Shown: positions 16,532 through 24,573 of the stretch, piece by piece
Position numbering within the stretch: position 1 is the stretch's first letter
Layout: each line of letters begins with the position of its first letter
Position numbers and translations under genes: made by a program
Notes under the pieces: model-generated
What the model was told of the DNA's origin: nothing
Databases searched by the model: none
The model's input: the letters and a program-made list of their open reading frames with translations, nothing else
Origin: Deltaproteobacteria bacterium
Lineage (GTDB): Bacteria; Desulfobacterota; DSM-4660; Desulfatiglandales; Desulfatiglandaceae
Reading direction: 5' to 3'
Length of the DNA stretch: 46,170 nucleotides
Assembly (NCBI GenBank): GCA_019307945.1
Contig: JAFDIS010000018.1
Coordinates: 1-46,170 of the forward strand

Positions 16532-17125
16532 ATGGACGCCCGCTTCGTGATCAGCGCCTTCAAGGAGGAACAGTATCCGGCCCCGGACCGACCGGAAGTG
16601 GCCTTTGCGGGCCGGTCCAATGTGGGTAAATCCTCTCTCATCAATGCGCTCACCCTTCGCAGAGGCCTGGCCAAGACGGGAAGCACGCCCGGAAGGACCC
16701 AGTCCCTGAATTTTTATGCCGTGGGCGAGCGGCTCTATCTGGTGGATTTGCCGGGCTACGGGTTCGCGCGCGTGCCGCTCAGGGTAAAGGCATCCTGGAA
16801 GGCCATGGTTGAATCCTACCTGGAGAACCGAAAAACCCTTAGGGCCGTGGTGGTAATCGTGGACGTTCGCAGGGAACTGACGTCCGGAGACAGGGAACTC
16901 ATGGCATGGCTGACCCATTACGGGGTCAAGGCCATCCCCGTGGTGACCAAGGCGGACAAGCTCTCACGACAGAAGGCCGGGAATCGCGCGCGCGCATTGG
17001 CCGCACAGATCCGCGAATTCACCACCTACCCCCCCATTCTTTTTTCGGCCAAGACGAAGGAGGGCAGGGACGAGCTCTGGCGGGCCATCGACGAGGTCGC
17101 GGAAAACGGCGTGACGCACCCTTAA
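16532..17125 (+). CDS. engB: Ribosome biogenesis GTPase EngB/YsxC
   Basis: This 197-residue TRAFAC GTPase is involved in late 50S assembly in its family. G1 is GRSNVGKSS (27-35), G2 is the threonine of STPGRTQ, G3 is DLPGYG (72-77), G4 is TKAD and G5 is SAKT. Length is normal. ACCGGAGGGG lies about 9 bases before the ATG. The gene ends 5 bases from the convergent regulator gene, with no terminator visible between them. Confidence 0.95.
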   Translation: MDARFVISAFKEEQYPAPDRPEVAFAGRSNVGKSSLINALTLRRGLAKTGSTPGRTQSLNFYAVGERLYLVDLPGYGFARVPLRVKASWKAMVESYLENRKTLRAVVVIVDVRRELTSGDRELMAWLTHYGVKAIPVVTKADKLSRQKAGNRARALAAQIREFTTYPPILFSAKTKEGRDELWRAIDEVAENGVTHP

Positions 17126-17130
17126 CCCTT

Positions 17131-18501
17131 TCAAGAACGGCCGTCCTCGATCCCGTATGCCTTGATCTTCTTGTGCAGATTGCTCCGCTCGATACCGATG
17201 GCCTCGGCGGTCTGCGAGATGTTCCACCCGTATTCCTTCAATTTTCCCTGGATATATGCCTTCTCGAATGCCGCCTTGGCCTTTCGGATGGAATCCTGCC
17301 GCAGTGCTTCTTCGTAATCCGGCTTCAATACATCCCCTTTTCGGATAAAGGGCGAGGGGATGTCATCGGCGTCGATGGTGGCGCCGGGCGTCATGATCAC
17401 CAACCGCTCAACCAGATTCTTGAGTTCGCGTACGTTTCCGGGCCACTTGTATCTCTGAAGGACGTCGATGGCCCTCGGTGTGATCTGCTTGACGGACATG
17501 TTCGTGCTCAGGGCGAACTGTTCGAGGAATTCGTTCACCAGATCCGGAATATCCTCGGTCCGCTCTCTGAGGGGCGGCACCCGGACCGGAATAACGTTTA
17601 GTCGGTAATAGAGGTCTTCACGGAAAGTCCCCTTCTCGATCTCCGCCTCCAGGTCCTTGTTCGTTGCCGCAATGACACGCACGTCCACTTTGATGGTCCG
17701 CGTCCCGCCCACCCGTTCAAAGGTCTGCTCCTGCAGGATGCGCAATGTCTTGGACTGCGCCTTGAGGCTCATGTCACCGATTTCATCAAGGAAAATCGTC
17801 CCTTCATTGGCCAGATCGAATTTCCCTTTCCGCATGGTGGCCGCACCGGTGAAGGCCCCCTTCTCATGACCGAAAAGTTCGCTTTCGATGAGATCCTCCG
17901 GGATGGCGGCGCAATTGACCTCCACCATCGGTTTGTGCGCCCTCCGGCTCATCCGGTGGATGGAATGGGCCACCAGTTCCTTTCCCGTGCCGTTTTCGCC
18001 GGAGATGAGGACCCAGGCGTTGGTTGGACCGATGATCTTGATCTGCTCCTTGAGTTGCATGATCGCCTTGCTGTGCCCCGTGATGTGTGATTTTTCCTTC
18101 TGCTTCTCGCGGAGGAGATTCACCTCCTCTTCCAGGCGATAGAAGGCCAGGGCATTATTGACGGAAAGGAGCAGTTTCTCCATGGAAAGGGGCTTCTCAA
18201 TGAAATCGTAAGCACCCAGCTTTGTGGCCTTGACGGCGGTCTCGATATTCCCGTGTCCCGACATCATGACCACCTGGATGTACGGGTAGGACTCCTTGAT
18301 CTTGACCAGCGTCTGGATACCGTCCAGGCCCGGCATCCAGATGTCCAGCAGGACCAGATCGGGGATCGTCTCGCCGATCTTTTCGAGGGCCTCGGCCCCG
18401 CTCTCGGCGCTGATCACCTCGAACCCCTCGTCCGTCAGGATACCTTCCAGGGACTGGCAGATGCTCGCCTCGTCATCCACCACCAGGATCGTTCTGGGCA
18501 T
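17131..18501 (-). CDS. Sigma54-dependent response regulator, NtrX/NtrC-type
   Basis: This 456-residue three-domain activator begins with a receiver 1-120 (acidic pair DD9-10, phosphoacceptor Asp53, Lys in IEKPLS). A AAA+ domain follows at about 140-375, with Walker A GENGTGKE (168-175), the sigma54-contacting GAFTGA (215-220), Walker B GTIFLDEIGDM and RYKWPGNVREL. A Fis-type helix-turn-helix at the C-terminus (ISQTAEAIGIERSNLHKKIK) ends the chain. The sequence is most like NtrX. No NtrY-type kinase is present. It begins 7 bases after lpxB and should be made with the lipid A cluster, so envelope genes are a plausible but unproven target. Confidence 0.92.
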   Translation of the reverse strand: MPRTILVVDDEASICQSLEGILTDEGFEVISAESGAEALEKIGETIPDLVLLDIWMPGLDGIQTLVKIKESYPYIQVVMMSGHGNIETAVKATKLGAYDFIEKPLSMEKLLLSVNNALAFYRLEEEVNLLREKQKEKSHITGHSKAIMQLKEQIKIIGPTNAWVLISGENGTGKELVAHSIHRMSRRAHKPMVEVNCAAIPEDLIESELFGHEKGAFTGAATMRKGKFDLANEGTIFLDEIGDMSLKAQSKTLRILQEQTFERVGGTRTIKVDVRVIAATNKDLEAEIEKGTFREDLYYRLNVIPVRVPPLRERTEDIPDLVNEFLEQFALSTNMSVKQITPRAIDVLQRYKWPGNVRELKNLVERLVIMTPGATIDADDIPSPFIRKGDVLKPDYEEALRQDSIRKAKAAFEKAYIQGKLKEYGWNISQTAEAIGIERSNLHKKIKAYGIEDGRS

Positions 18502-18508
18502 GTTCCTG

Positions 18509-19696
18509 TCACCTCATCATTTCCAGCGCGATTTCGGCGGCTTTCCGGGATGCGCCTCCCCGACCCAGCAGGCGTTGAACCCGCCGGAGGTCACCGATGC
18601 TCTTGCGCCGGGCCTCACCCTCTTTCATCAGGGGGAGGACCTCAGCGCAGATATTTTCAGGCGTGGCCTCGCCCTGGATCAGTTCGCGCGCCACCTCTTC
18701 TCCAGCCACCAGGTTTACGAGACCGATGTGCGGGACGCGGACCACCGCTCTTCCGGCCCAGTAGGTCAGTCCCGACACCCGGTAGAGGATCACCATGGGA
18801 ATGCACATGAGCGCCACTTCCAGGGTGGCGGTTCCGGAGGCCACCAGGGCGGCGCGACACCCCTTGAGAGCTTCATACACCGTCGCCCCGGTGATGCGGA
18901 CGGGGAGGCCGGCACGGGCGGTGAATGAGCGCAAAAAGTCCTCTTTCACCGTGGGCGCCAGGGGCAGCACGCAGTGAAGCGAGGGGAAAACACGCTTCAA
19001 CCTCTCGGCCGCCAGCAGCATGTCGGGCAGGAGACGGGAAATCTCCTCGGTCCGACTGCCCGGCATCAAACCGAGCTTTACGCCCCCGCTTTCGTAGGGT
19101 AGCACCTCGGCATCACCATGCTGCAGAATCTCCCGGGGGCAGGCATCCAGCAACGGATGTCCCACGTAGTCCACCTTCACCCCCCGTTCCGCGTAAAAGG
19201 CCTGTTCAAAGGGCAAAATGACCGCCATACGCGAGACACGCTTCTTGATCTTCTTCACCCTCCCCTGCCTCCAGGCCCAGACCTGGGGGCCGATGTAATA
19301 TAGCACGGGCACGTTCAGTGCGCGGGCTACGCCCGCCAGGCGGAGATTGAAGCCGGGGTAATCTATGAGGATGAGCAGGTCCGGTCGCCCTTCCTTCAAG
19401 AGGCCCTTCATCTTCCTGTAGGATGCGAGGATAGTGCCGAGGCGGCTAAAAACTTCCGTCAAACCCACCACGGCCATTTCGGATGAGGGGACCAGGACGC
19501 GGACTCCGGCCTCCGACATGGCGGCCCCGCCGATGCCCGCAAAAGCCGCCCCCGGTTCGAGCCTGCGGATCGCCTTGACCAAATTGGCGCCGTGAAGGTC
19601 CGCAGACGCTTCGCCCGCCACAATCAACACAAACCTGGAAGCCGACTCTTCAGCAGATGTCCTCGAAATGGCCGCACCCTCTCTTGATCTGATCAA
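18509..19696 (-). CDS. lpxB: Lipid-A-disaccharide synthase LpxB
   Basis: This glycosyltransferase (family GT19) condenses UDP-2,3-diacylglucosamine with lipid X to form the lipid A disaccharide at the inner membrane. The family start VLIVAGEASADLHGANLVKA, the block LLILIDYPGFNLRLAG, YYIGPQVWAWRQGR, LGLMPGSRTEEI and SGTATLEVALM are all present. The frame opens at TTG 19696, overlapping the preceding oxidoreductase by 47 bases. A GTG just before the VLIVAGE block could instead be the start, making the N-terminus about 20 residues shorter. Length (395) is normal. Confidence 0.93.
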   Translation of the reverse strand: MIRSREGAAISRTSAEESASRFVLIVAGEASADLHGANLVKAIRRLEPGAAFAGIGGAAMSEAGVRVLVPSSEMAVVGLTEVFSRLGTILASYRKMKGLLKEGRPDLLILIDYPGFNLRLAGVARALNVPVLYYIGPQVWAWRQGRVKKIKKRVSRMAVILPFEQAFYAERGVKVDYVGHPLLDACPREILQHGDAEVLPYESGGVKLGLMPGSRTEEISRLLPDMLLAAERLKRVFPSLHCVLPLAPTVKEDFLRSFTARAGLPVRITGATVYEALKGCRAALVASGTATLEVALMCIPMVILYRVSGLTYWAGRAVVRVPHIGLVNLVAGEEVARELIQGEATPENICAEVLPLMKEGEARRKSIGDLRRVQRLLGRGGASRKAAEIALEMMR

Positions 19697-20621
19697 TGAT
19701 TCCCAGAGCGACCGCCAGGGCCCTCCGTCCGTCCCTCCCTGAAACCACCGGTTCGGAGCCCTTGCTGACGGCCTCCACGAAGGCCGAAATCTGATCCGCC
19801 AGGGGGTCGCTGTCCGGAAACCTCTTGGTATTGGACGTCAGTTGCGGCAGGGAATCCGGAGGCCGTTCTTCCGAGGCCAGGCGGGTCACGTCCAGTTCCC
19901 TCTTCACGCAATCCACCGCAAGGTAGGCGTCGGGCTGAAACACGCGGATCTTGCGCAGGGTTCGGTTCGACACACGGCTGGCGGTCAGGTTGGCGGCCGT
20001 TCCGTTATCGAAAACGATCCTAACGTTGGCTATATCAGTAAGTCCGGTCACAACGGACATGCCCACGGCATGCATTTGCCGAATCTCGGAATCAACCACG
20101 TGGAGGATGATATCCAGATCGTGGATCATCAGATCCAGGACCACGTCCACGTCGGTCCCACGGGGGGTGAATATGTTCATCCGGTGGGATTCGATGAAGA
20201 CAGGCTCCGTGAGGTGCGTCTCCATTTCCACCACAGCCGGGTTGAATCGCTCGATGTGGCCCACCTGGAGGACGAGACGTTTCTCTTTGGCCTTGTGGAT
20301 CAGGATGTCGGCATGATCAAGTTCATAGGTAATGGGTTTCTCGACGAGTAGATGGACTCCCCTGGACAGGACTTCACAGGCCAGATCGAAATGGCTCTCC
20401 GTGGGAACGACCAGGCTCACTCCTTGGACATGGTCGAGCAACTCCCGGAAATCGGAAAATACCGGGGTGTCGTACCTGCTCCCGATCTCTTCGGCCCGCT
20501 CGGGGCGGGTATCCACAATGCCCACCAGCTCCACGTCGGGCAGCGCACGATACTTCTGGACATGGTATTCACCCAGGTGCCCTACGCCGATCACCCCGAT
20601 CCTGACTTTACCAGGCTTCAC
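19650..20621 (-). CDS. Gfo/Idh/MocA-family oxidoreductase in the lipid A cluster (GnnA-like candidate)
   Basis: This 323-residue NAD(P)-dependent sugar oxidoreductase has a Rossmann motif GVIGVGHLGEYH (9-20), the family EKP signature at 94-96 (LLVEKPITYE), GHIERFNPAVVEM, and the substrate-domain block VLDLMIHDLDIILHV. It sits between lpxI and lpxB, overlapping the latter. In some bacteria (for example Acidithiobacillus and Leptospira) a Gfo/Idh enzyme, GnnA, oxidises UDP-GlcNAc at C3 so that GnnB can add an amine and lipid A carries amide-linked chains. Position supports this idea, but no GnnB-type aminotransferase is adjacent. The start is GTG 20621 with AAGGGAG upstream. Confidence 0.85.
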   Translation of the reverse strand: MKPGKVRIGVIGVGHLGEYHVQKYRALPDVELVGIVDTRPERAEEIGSRYDTPVFSDFRELLDHVQGVSLVVPTESHFDLACEVLSRGVHLLVEKPITYELDHADILIHKAKEKRLVLQVGHIERFNPAVVEMETHLTEPVFIESHRMNIFTPRGTDVDVVLDLMIHDLDIILHVVDSEIRQMHAVGMSVVTGLTDIANVRIVFDNGTAANLTASRVSNRTLRKIRVFQPDAYLAVDCVKRELDVTRLASEERPPDSLPQLTSNTKRFPDSDPLADQISAFVEAVSKGSEPVVSGRDGRRALAVALGIIDQIKRGCGHFEDIC

Positions 20622-20685
20622 CTCTTAGTATTCTCCCTTGGGTTCCGGGGGGGAGCAGGAGCACTCGTGCCCTCCCGAATCATTC

Positions 20686-21498
20686 TCATCGCGCCACGAC
20701 ACATATGCCCGCCTCGTCGGCCCGGGCGATCATTTCTTCCCGATCGAAAAGCAGGGTCTTGCCGGCCTCCACGGCCAGTACCGAGGCCTTGACTCGCTCC
20801 ATCACGGCAATGGTGTCCCGACCAGCCGTGGGGACGTCGAAACGCATATCTTGCTCGGGCTTGCTCACCTTCACCACCACGGCCCCTTCTTTCCCGATAC
20901 GCCCTCCCCGGCGGATGGTCTCATCCGTCCCCTCGATGGCCTCAACCGCGAGGACCGTCTTTCGTTTGACCACCACGCACTGCCCGATGTCCAACCGCCC
21001 CAGTTCCTTGGCTATCCGCCAACCGAAAAGGATGTCTTCGTTTTCCGATCTGGTGGGTTTTCGCTTCGTGAGACAGCCCTCTGGGGCGTAAAGTTCGGGC
21101 AGAAACGCCGTGGAGCTGACGATCTCGATCCCTTCCCGCTCCAGTTCGCCGGCCACCGCCCTGAGAATATCATCGTCGTGGAATACCGCCAGTCTTGACA
21201 TGACGGTGAGACCCTTTAGGTCGGGAAGCACGTTCTCGAACATCTTTCGTTTCGTGATGGTCCCCGCCATCAGGGCCTTCCGCGCACCGTTTTTCTTGAG
21301 GGCCTTTATGAGATGCCCGAGTTGTCCCAACTTTATCCATACGATCCGATCCACTTGCTCGGATAGTGCGGGGTCGGTCTCACCCTTGTGGGCCACGGCC
21401 ACCACCGCAAGCCCCCGCTTCTTGGCGGATTCGGCCGCCAGCAGTGGAAATTGGCCGCCCCCTGCAATGATTCCCAGGATGTCTTTCTCTTCACCCAT
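20686..21498 (-). CDS. lpxI: UDP-2,3-diacylglucosamine pyrophosphatase LpxI
   Basis: This 270-residue LpxI (DUF1009) cleaves UDP-2,3-diacylglucosamine to lipid X, the step done by LpxH in E. coli. The family N-terminus ILGIIAGGGQFPLLAAESAK is present. So are the middle block AGTITKRKMFENVLPDLKGL and the C-terminal FDVPTAGRDTIAVMERV with ASVLAVEAGKTLLFDREEM. I chose ATG 21498, which follows AGGATACAAGGC and sits at the family start; an upstream frame adds 23 unrelated residues. No LpxH homologue is in the window. Confidence 0.92.
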   Translation of the reverse strand: MGEEKDILGIIAGGGQFPLLAAESAKKRGLAVVAVAHKGETDPALSEQVDRIVWIKLGQLGHLIKALKKNGARKALMAGTITKRKMFENVLPDLKGLTVMSRLAVFHDDDILRAVAGELEREGIEIVSSTAFLPELYAPEGCLTKRKPTRSENEDILFGWRIAKELGRLDIGQCVVVKRKTVLAVEAIEGTDETIRRGGRIGKEGAVVVKVSKPEQDMRFDVPTAGRDTIAVMERVKASVLAVEAGKTLLFDREEMIARADEAGICVVAR

Positions 21499-21666
21499 GC
21501 CTTGTATCCTGTGGAGCCTTGCGGGCAAGCCCGCGGCGCCACCTGGTTTCGTCAAACGGCCTCGCAACAGACGGGATCCAATCGGGTGGGACCTACCGCC
21601 CGTGACCGTCTTCGTCCTCCAGAGCCTGAGGCCCGGGGTTCCTGCGGAAGCGGGTAATCGGGCGCA

Positions 21667-22440
21667 CTAGCGCATGATTCCCCGCTTGGAACCCTCGAAA
21701 AACGAAAGGAGGACTTCCAGCTCCGGGAAGGGAGGAAGCTCCTTGCGCACCTGCCTGATCCCTTCCCGGAAACGTCTGTTGTCCCGCCAGATGATGCGAA
21801 ATGCCTTTTTCAGGCCGTCTATGCGGTCCTTTTCGAACCCCGACCGGGCCAGGCCCACGCGGTTGACGCCGTACAACTTGGCCCGGTGACCGGAAGTGAT
21901 CATGTAAGGCGGGACATCCTTATCGATCCCGGACTTGGCTCCCAGGAAGGCATGAGGACCGATCCGCACGAATTGGTGCACCCCCACGAATCCCCCGAGG
22001 ATCGCATGATCCCCCACGGTGGTATGCCCCGCCAGAGAAGCCACATTGGCCATTACCACGTGGTTGCCCACATGACAGTCATGGGCCACGTGGGCATAGG
22101 CCATCAGGTAATTGTGATCTCCCACCGTCGTTTCCCAGGACTCCTTGGTGGTGGCCCGGTGAACGGACACATACTCACGGATCACGTTTTCGTTCCCGAT
22201 GACAAGGCGTGTGTCCTCCCCGCGGTAGCTCATATCCTGCGGAGGCGTCCCCAGGGTGACGAAGGGATGAATCCGGTTGTTTTCTCCTATGGTTGTGTGT
22301 CCCTCGATGACTACGTGGGATCCCACAACAGTCCCCTTGCCTATGGTCACGCCCTCACCGATGCACGCATAAGGTCCCACCTGGACATCTTGGGCCAGGT
22401 GTGCGCCCCTGCTCACGACGGCTGTGGGATGGATACTCAT
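21667..22440 (-). CDS. lpxA: Acyl-ACP-UDP-GlcNAc O-acyltransferase LpxA
   Basis: This 257-residue left-handed beta-helix enzyme carries out the first acylation of lipid A. Hexapeptide repeats run from about residue 5 to 190. The catalytic histidine corresponds to His120 in YAHVAHDCHVG, with His117 also conserved. GGFVGVHQFVRIGPHAFLGA and the C-terminal helices (FRIIWRDNRRFREGIRQVRK) match the family. The stop is followed by a 168-base gap before lpxI, the widest in the cluster. That gap holds a GCGGGC-AA-GCCCGC hairpin (21521-21534). Confidence 0.96.
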   Translation of the reverse strand: MSIHPTAVVSRGAHLAQDVQVGPYACIGEGVTIGKGTVVGSHVVIEGHTTIGENNRIHPFVTLGTPPQDMSYRGEDTRLVIGNENVIREYVSVHRATTKESWETTVGDHNYLMAYAHVAHDCHVGNHVVMANVASLAGHTTVGDHAILGGFVGVHQFVRIGPHAFLGAKSGIDKDVPPYMITSGHRAKLYGVNRVGLARSGFEKDRIDGLKKAFRIIWRDNRRFREGIRQVRKELPPFPELEVLLSFFEGSKRGIMR

Positions 22441-22517
22441 CGCTGTCCCTTTTCCGCCGGTGTATTCCCCTCGCGGCGACCGCCTTCCGATCCGTCCCGG
22501 GGGGCCGGCCCTTGCTC

Positions 22518-22967
22518 CTATCCGATGGTGGCGGTGAGTTCGGCCTCCGCGACCAGGGCCCCGTCCACCAGTGCCTTTCCTTTCATCTTCCAGACCCGGG
22601 TTCCGGTCCGCAGCGGCTCCACCTCGAAGACGATCCGGTCACCGGGGACCACCGGCCGCCGGAACTTGACCCGGTCCATGGCCATGAACAGGACCGTGTC
22701 ATCCGAGTCGTCCGTTTTTTCGGGCATGGAAAGGCGGGCCAGGACACCGCCCACCTGAGCCATTGCCTCGACGATGAGCACACCGGGCATGATGGGCCTT
22801 CCCGGGAAGTGGCCCTGAAAGAACGGTTCGTTCGCGGTCACATTCTTGATTCCCTTAACCCGCTTTCCCGGCTCCAGTTCGATGACGCGATCCACCAGGA
22901 GGAAGGGATAGCGATGCGGCAGGATCTTGACGATATCCTCGTAGTTCAACGGTAGTTGAAAATCCAT
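22518..22967 (-). CDS. fabZ: 3-hydroxyacyl-ACP dehydratase FabZ
   Basis: This 149-residue hot-dog-fold dehydratase removes water from 3-hydroxyacyl-ACP in fatty acid synthesis and competes with LpxA/LpxD for substrate. The motif [18 protein letters not shown] contains the catalytic His53, and Glu67 is in [19 protein letters not shown] is at 17-29. ATG 22967 follows GAGAGGTGAC and lies one base past the lpxD stop, so it is translationally linked. A longer upstream frame overlaps lpxD and is not family-like. Confidence 0.95.
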   Translation of the reverse strand: MDFQLPLNYEDIVKILPHRYPFLLVDRVIELEPGKRVKGIKNVTANEPFFQGHFPGRPIMPGVLIVEAMAQVGGVLARLSMPEKTDDSDDTVLFMAMDRVKFRRPVVPGDRIVFEVEPLRTGTRVWKMKGKALVDGALVAEAELTATIG

Positions 22968-22968
22968 G

Positions 22969-24003
22969 TCACCTCTCCCGCATATCCTGTTCCAGCGTTT
23001 CCACCCGCTTCTCCAGGGTCCGCAGCCGATCAAAGAGGCGCGGCAACCTGGGGATCAAACCGGTGGTTTTCAGCCAGACCCGGTGGGGCATGGTGGGGGA
23101 GCCGGAGACGATCCGCCCCTCCGGGATCGACTTGGCAACGCCGGACTGGGAAGCTATCATCACCCTATCGCCGATCTCCACGTGGTCCCTGATGCCCACC
23201 TGACCGCCTATGATCGCCTCCCGGCCCACTTTGACGCTCCCTGAGATCCCCGCCTGGGCCACGATGATCGTATCCTCTCCAATAACCACGTTGTGGCCCA
23301 CCTGCACCAGGTTGTCCGTCTTGACGCCGCGGCGGATCCAGGTCTTCCCGAAGGCGGCCCGGTCGATGCAACTGTTGGCCCCGATCTCACAGTCGTCATC
23401 GATCTGCACGATGCCCAACTGGGGCACCTTCACGGAACGCGCGCCGTCCCGGACGAACCCGAATCCGTCAGCGCCCACCACGGTACCCGCGTGGAGAATC
23501 ACATTCCGGCCCAGGAGACAGCCGCCGAGGACCGTGACATTGGGGTAGAGCACGGATCCGGCTCCTATCCGCACCCGGTCCCCCACAAACACGCCGGGGA
23601 AAAGGATCACTTCGTCCCCGATCTCAGCCCCGGCACCCACATACGCCCTGGGGTAGATGGAAACGCCCTCACCCAGCGTTGCGCTCTCGTGGACGAAAGC
23701 GTCATGGCTGACGCCCGGGAAACGAGGAACCGCCGGCGCAAACAGACCGGCCGCAAGGGTATAGGCGAGGCCCGGATTGTCGACCACGATCTGTGCGCCT
23801 CGGAAGTCGTCAAGCCGCTCGGCCGTGATCAGCGCTCCGGCGCGCGTCTTCTCCAGGGCCCGGCGATAGCGCGGATCCGAGTAAAACGAGATCTCCTCCG
23901 GCCCGGCCAGGTCAAGGGCATTGACGCCTTGCACTTCAAGGCCCTCGTCCCCCACCAGTGTGCCTCCCAGGTGCCGGGCGATTTCACCAAGCGTGCGCTT
24001 CAA
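22969..24003 (-). CDS. lpxD: UDP-3-O-acylglucosamine N-acyltransferase LpxD
   Basis: This 344-residue enzyme N-acylates UDP-3-O-acyl-glucosamine, the third step of lipid A synthesis. The N-terminal uridine-binding domain (1-95) is followed by hexapeptide repeats (100-310). The catalytic His237 lies in [15 protein letters not shown]. The C-terminus ends in a short coiled coil ([14 protein letters not shown]). TTG 24003 is chosen because GGGAGGAGG sits six bases upstream and the family start ([13 protein letters not shown]) follows. The open frame extends 37 codons further upstream, inside ompH. Confidence 0.94.
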   Translation of the reverse strand: MKRTLGEIARHLGGTLVGDEGLEVQGVNALDLAGPEEISFYSDPRYRRALEKTRAGALITAERLDDFRGAQIVVDNPGLAYTLAAGLFAPAVPRFPGVSHDAFVHESATLGEGVSIYPRAYVGAGAEIGDEVILFPGVFVGDRVRIGAGSVLYPNVTVLGGCLLGRNVILHAGTVVGADGFGFVRDGARSVKVPQLGIVQIDDDCEIGANSCIDRAAFGKTWIRRGVKTDNLVQVGHNVVIGEDTIIVAQAGISGSVKVGREAIIGGQVGIRDHVEIGDRVMIASQSGVAKSIPEGRIVSGSPTMPHRVWLKTTGLIPRLPRLFDRLRTLEKRVETLEQDMRER

Positions 24004-24019
24004 AGCCGCCCTCCTCCCA

Positions 24020-24544
24020 TTACGGGTTCTTGGACTCGTCGTAAGCAGCCGCCACCTTCTCCGTGATGTCCAGGGCGTGGTCATAGTAGAGGAGCCCAAC
24101 GGTCCTCCGTTCAAAAATCAGAGTATAACCTTCTTCTTTTCCGATTTTTTCCACCACCCTGGAAAGCTCCTTACCTATGCGCTTCTTGGCCTCGACCTCT
24201 GCCGCCTGCATCTCCCGGGTGTACTCTTCGGCCAGGTACTTGTAATGGCGCTGCTTTTTCTCAAGCTCTCGTTTCTTGTCCTCCTTGGCGTCCAGGCTCA
24301 ACATCATGCTCTGTTTCTTGAACTCTTCCTCCACCCGTCTCAGTTCCTTCTTCTCCGCATCCAGCTTGGCCTGAAACGCTTCGTATTTCTTTTTCAGTTC
24401 GGCGCGGACCTTCTGGAAGGCCTTGGACTTTTCCTGGAAGACCTGCATATCCACCACGCCGACCCTGCCCTGACCGGCTGCCGCGGCCTGCGCCCCCGCA
24501 AACAACAAGATGCAACACAAAAAGACGGTTCCCAAAGATCGCAT
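24020..24544 (-). CDS. ompH: OmpH/Skp-family periplasmic chaperone
   Basis: This 174-residue exported chaperone has a signal peptide at 1-23 (FLCCILLFAGAQAAAA). GRVGVVDMQVFQEKSKAF follows, then a long lysine/glutamate coiled coil (45-125) forming the tentacle region, and a closing segment (GYTLIFERRTVGLLYYD) for trimerisation. Skp carries unfolded outer-membrane proteins to BamA. The gene lies 29 bases after bamA and 16 before lpxD, the common bamA-skp-lpxD order. GAGGAGGG precedes the ATG. Confidence 0.93.
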   Translation of the reverse strand: MRSLGTVFLCCILLFAGAQAAAAGQGRVGVVDMQVFQEKSKAFQKVRAELKKKYEAFQAKLDAEKKELRRVEEEFKKQSMMLSLDAKEDKKRELEKKQRHYKYLAEEYTREMQAAEVEAKKRIGKELSRVVEKIGKEEGYTLIFERRTVGLLYYDHALDITEKVAAAYDESKNP

Positions 24545-24573
24545 GCCAACCCTCCTCGTCCTCTCATGAATTC

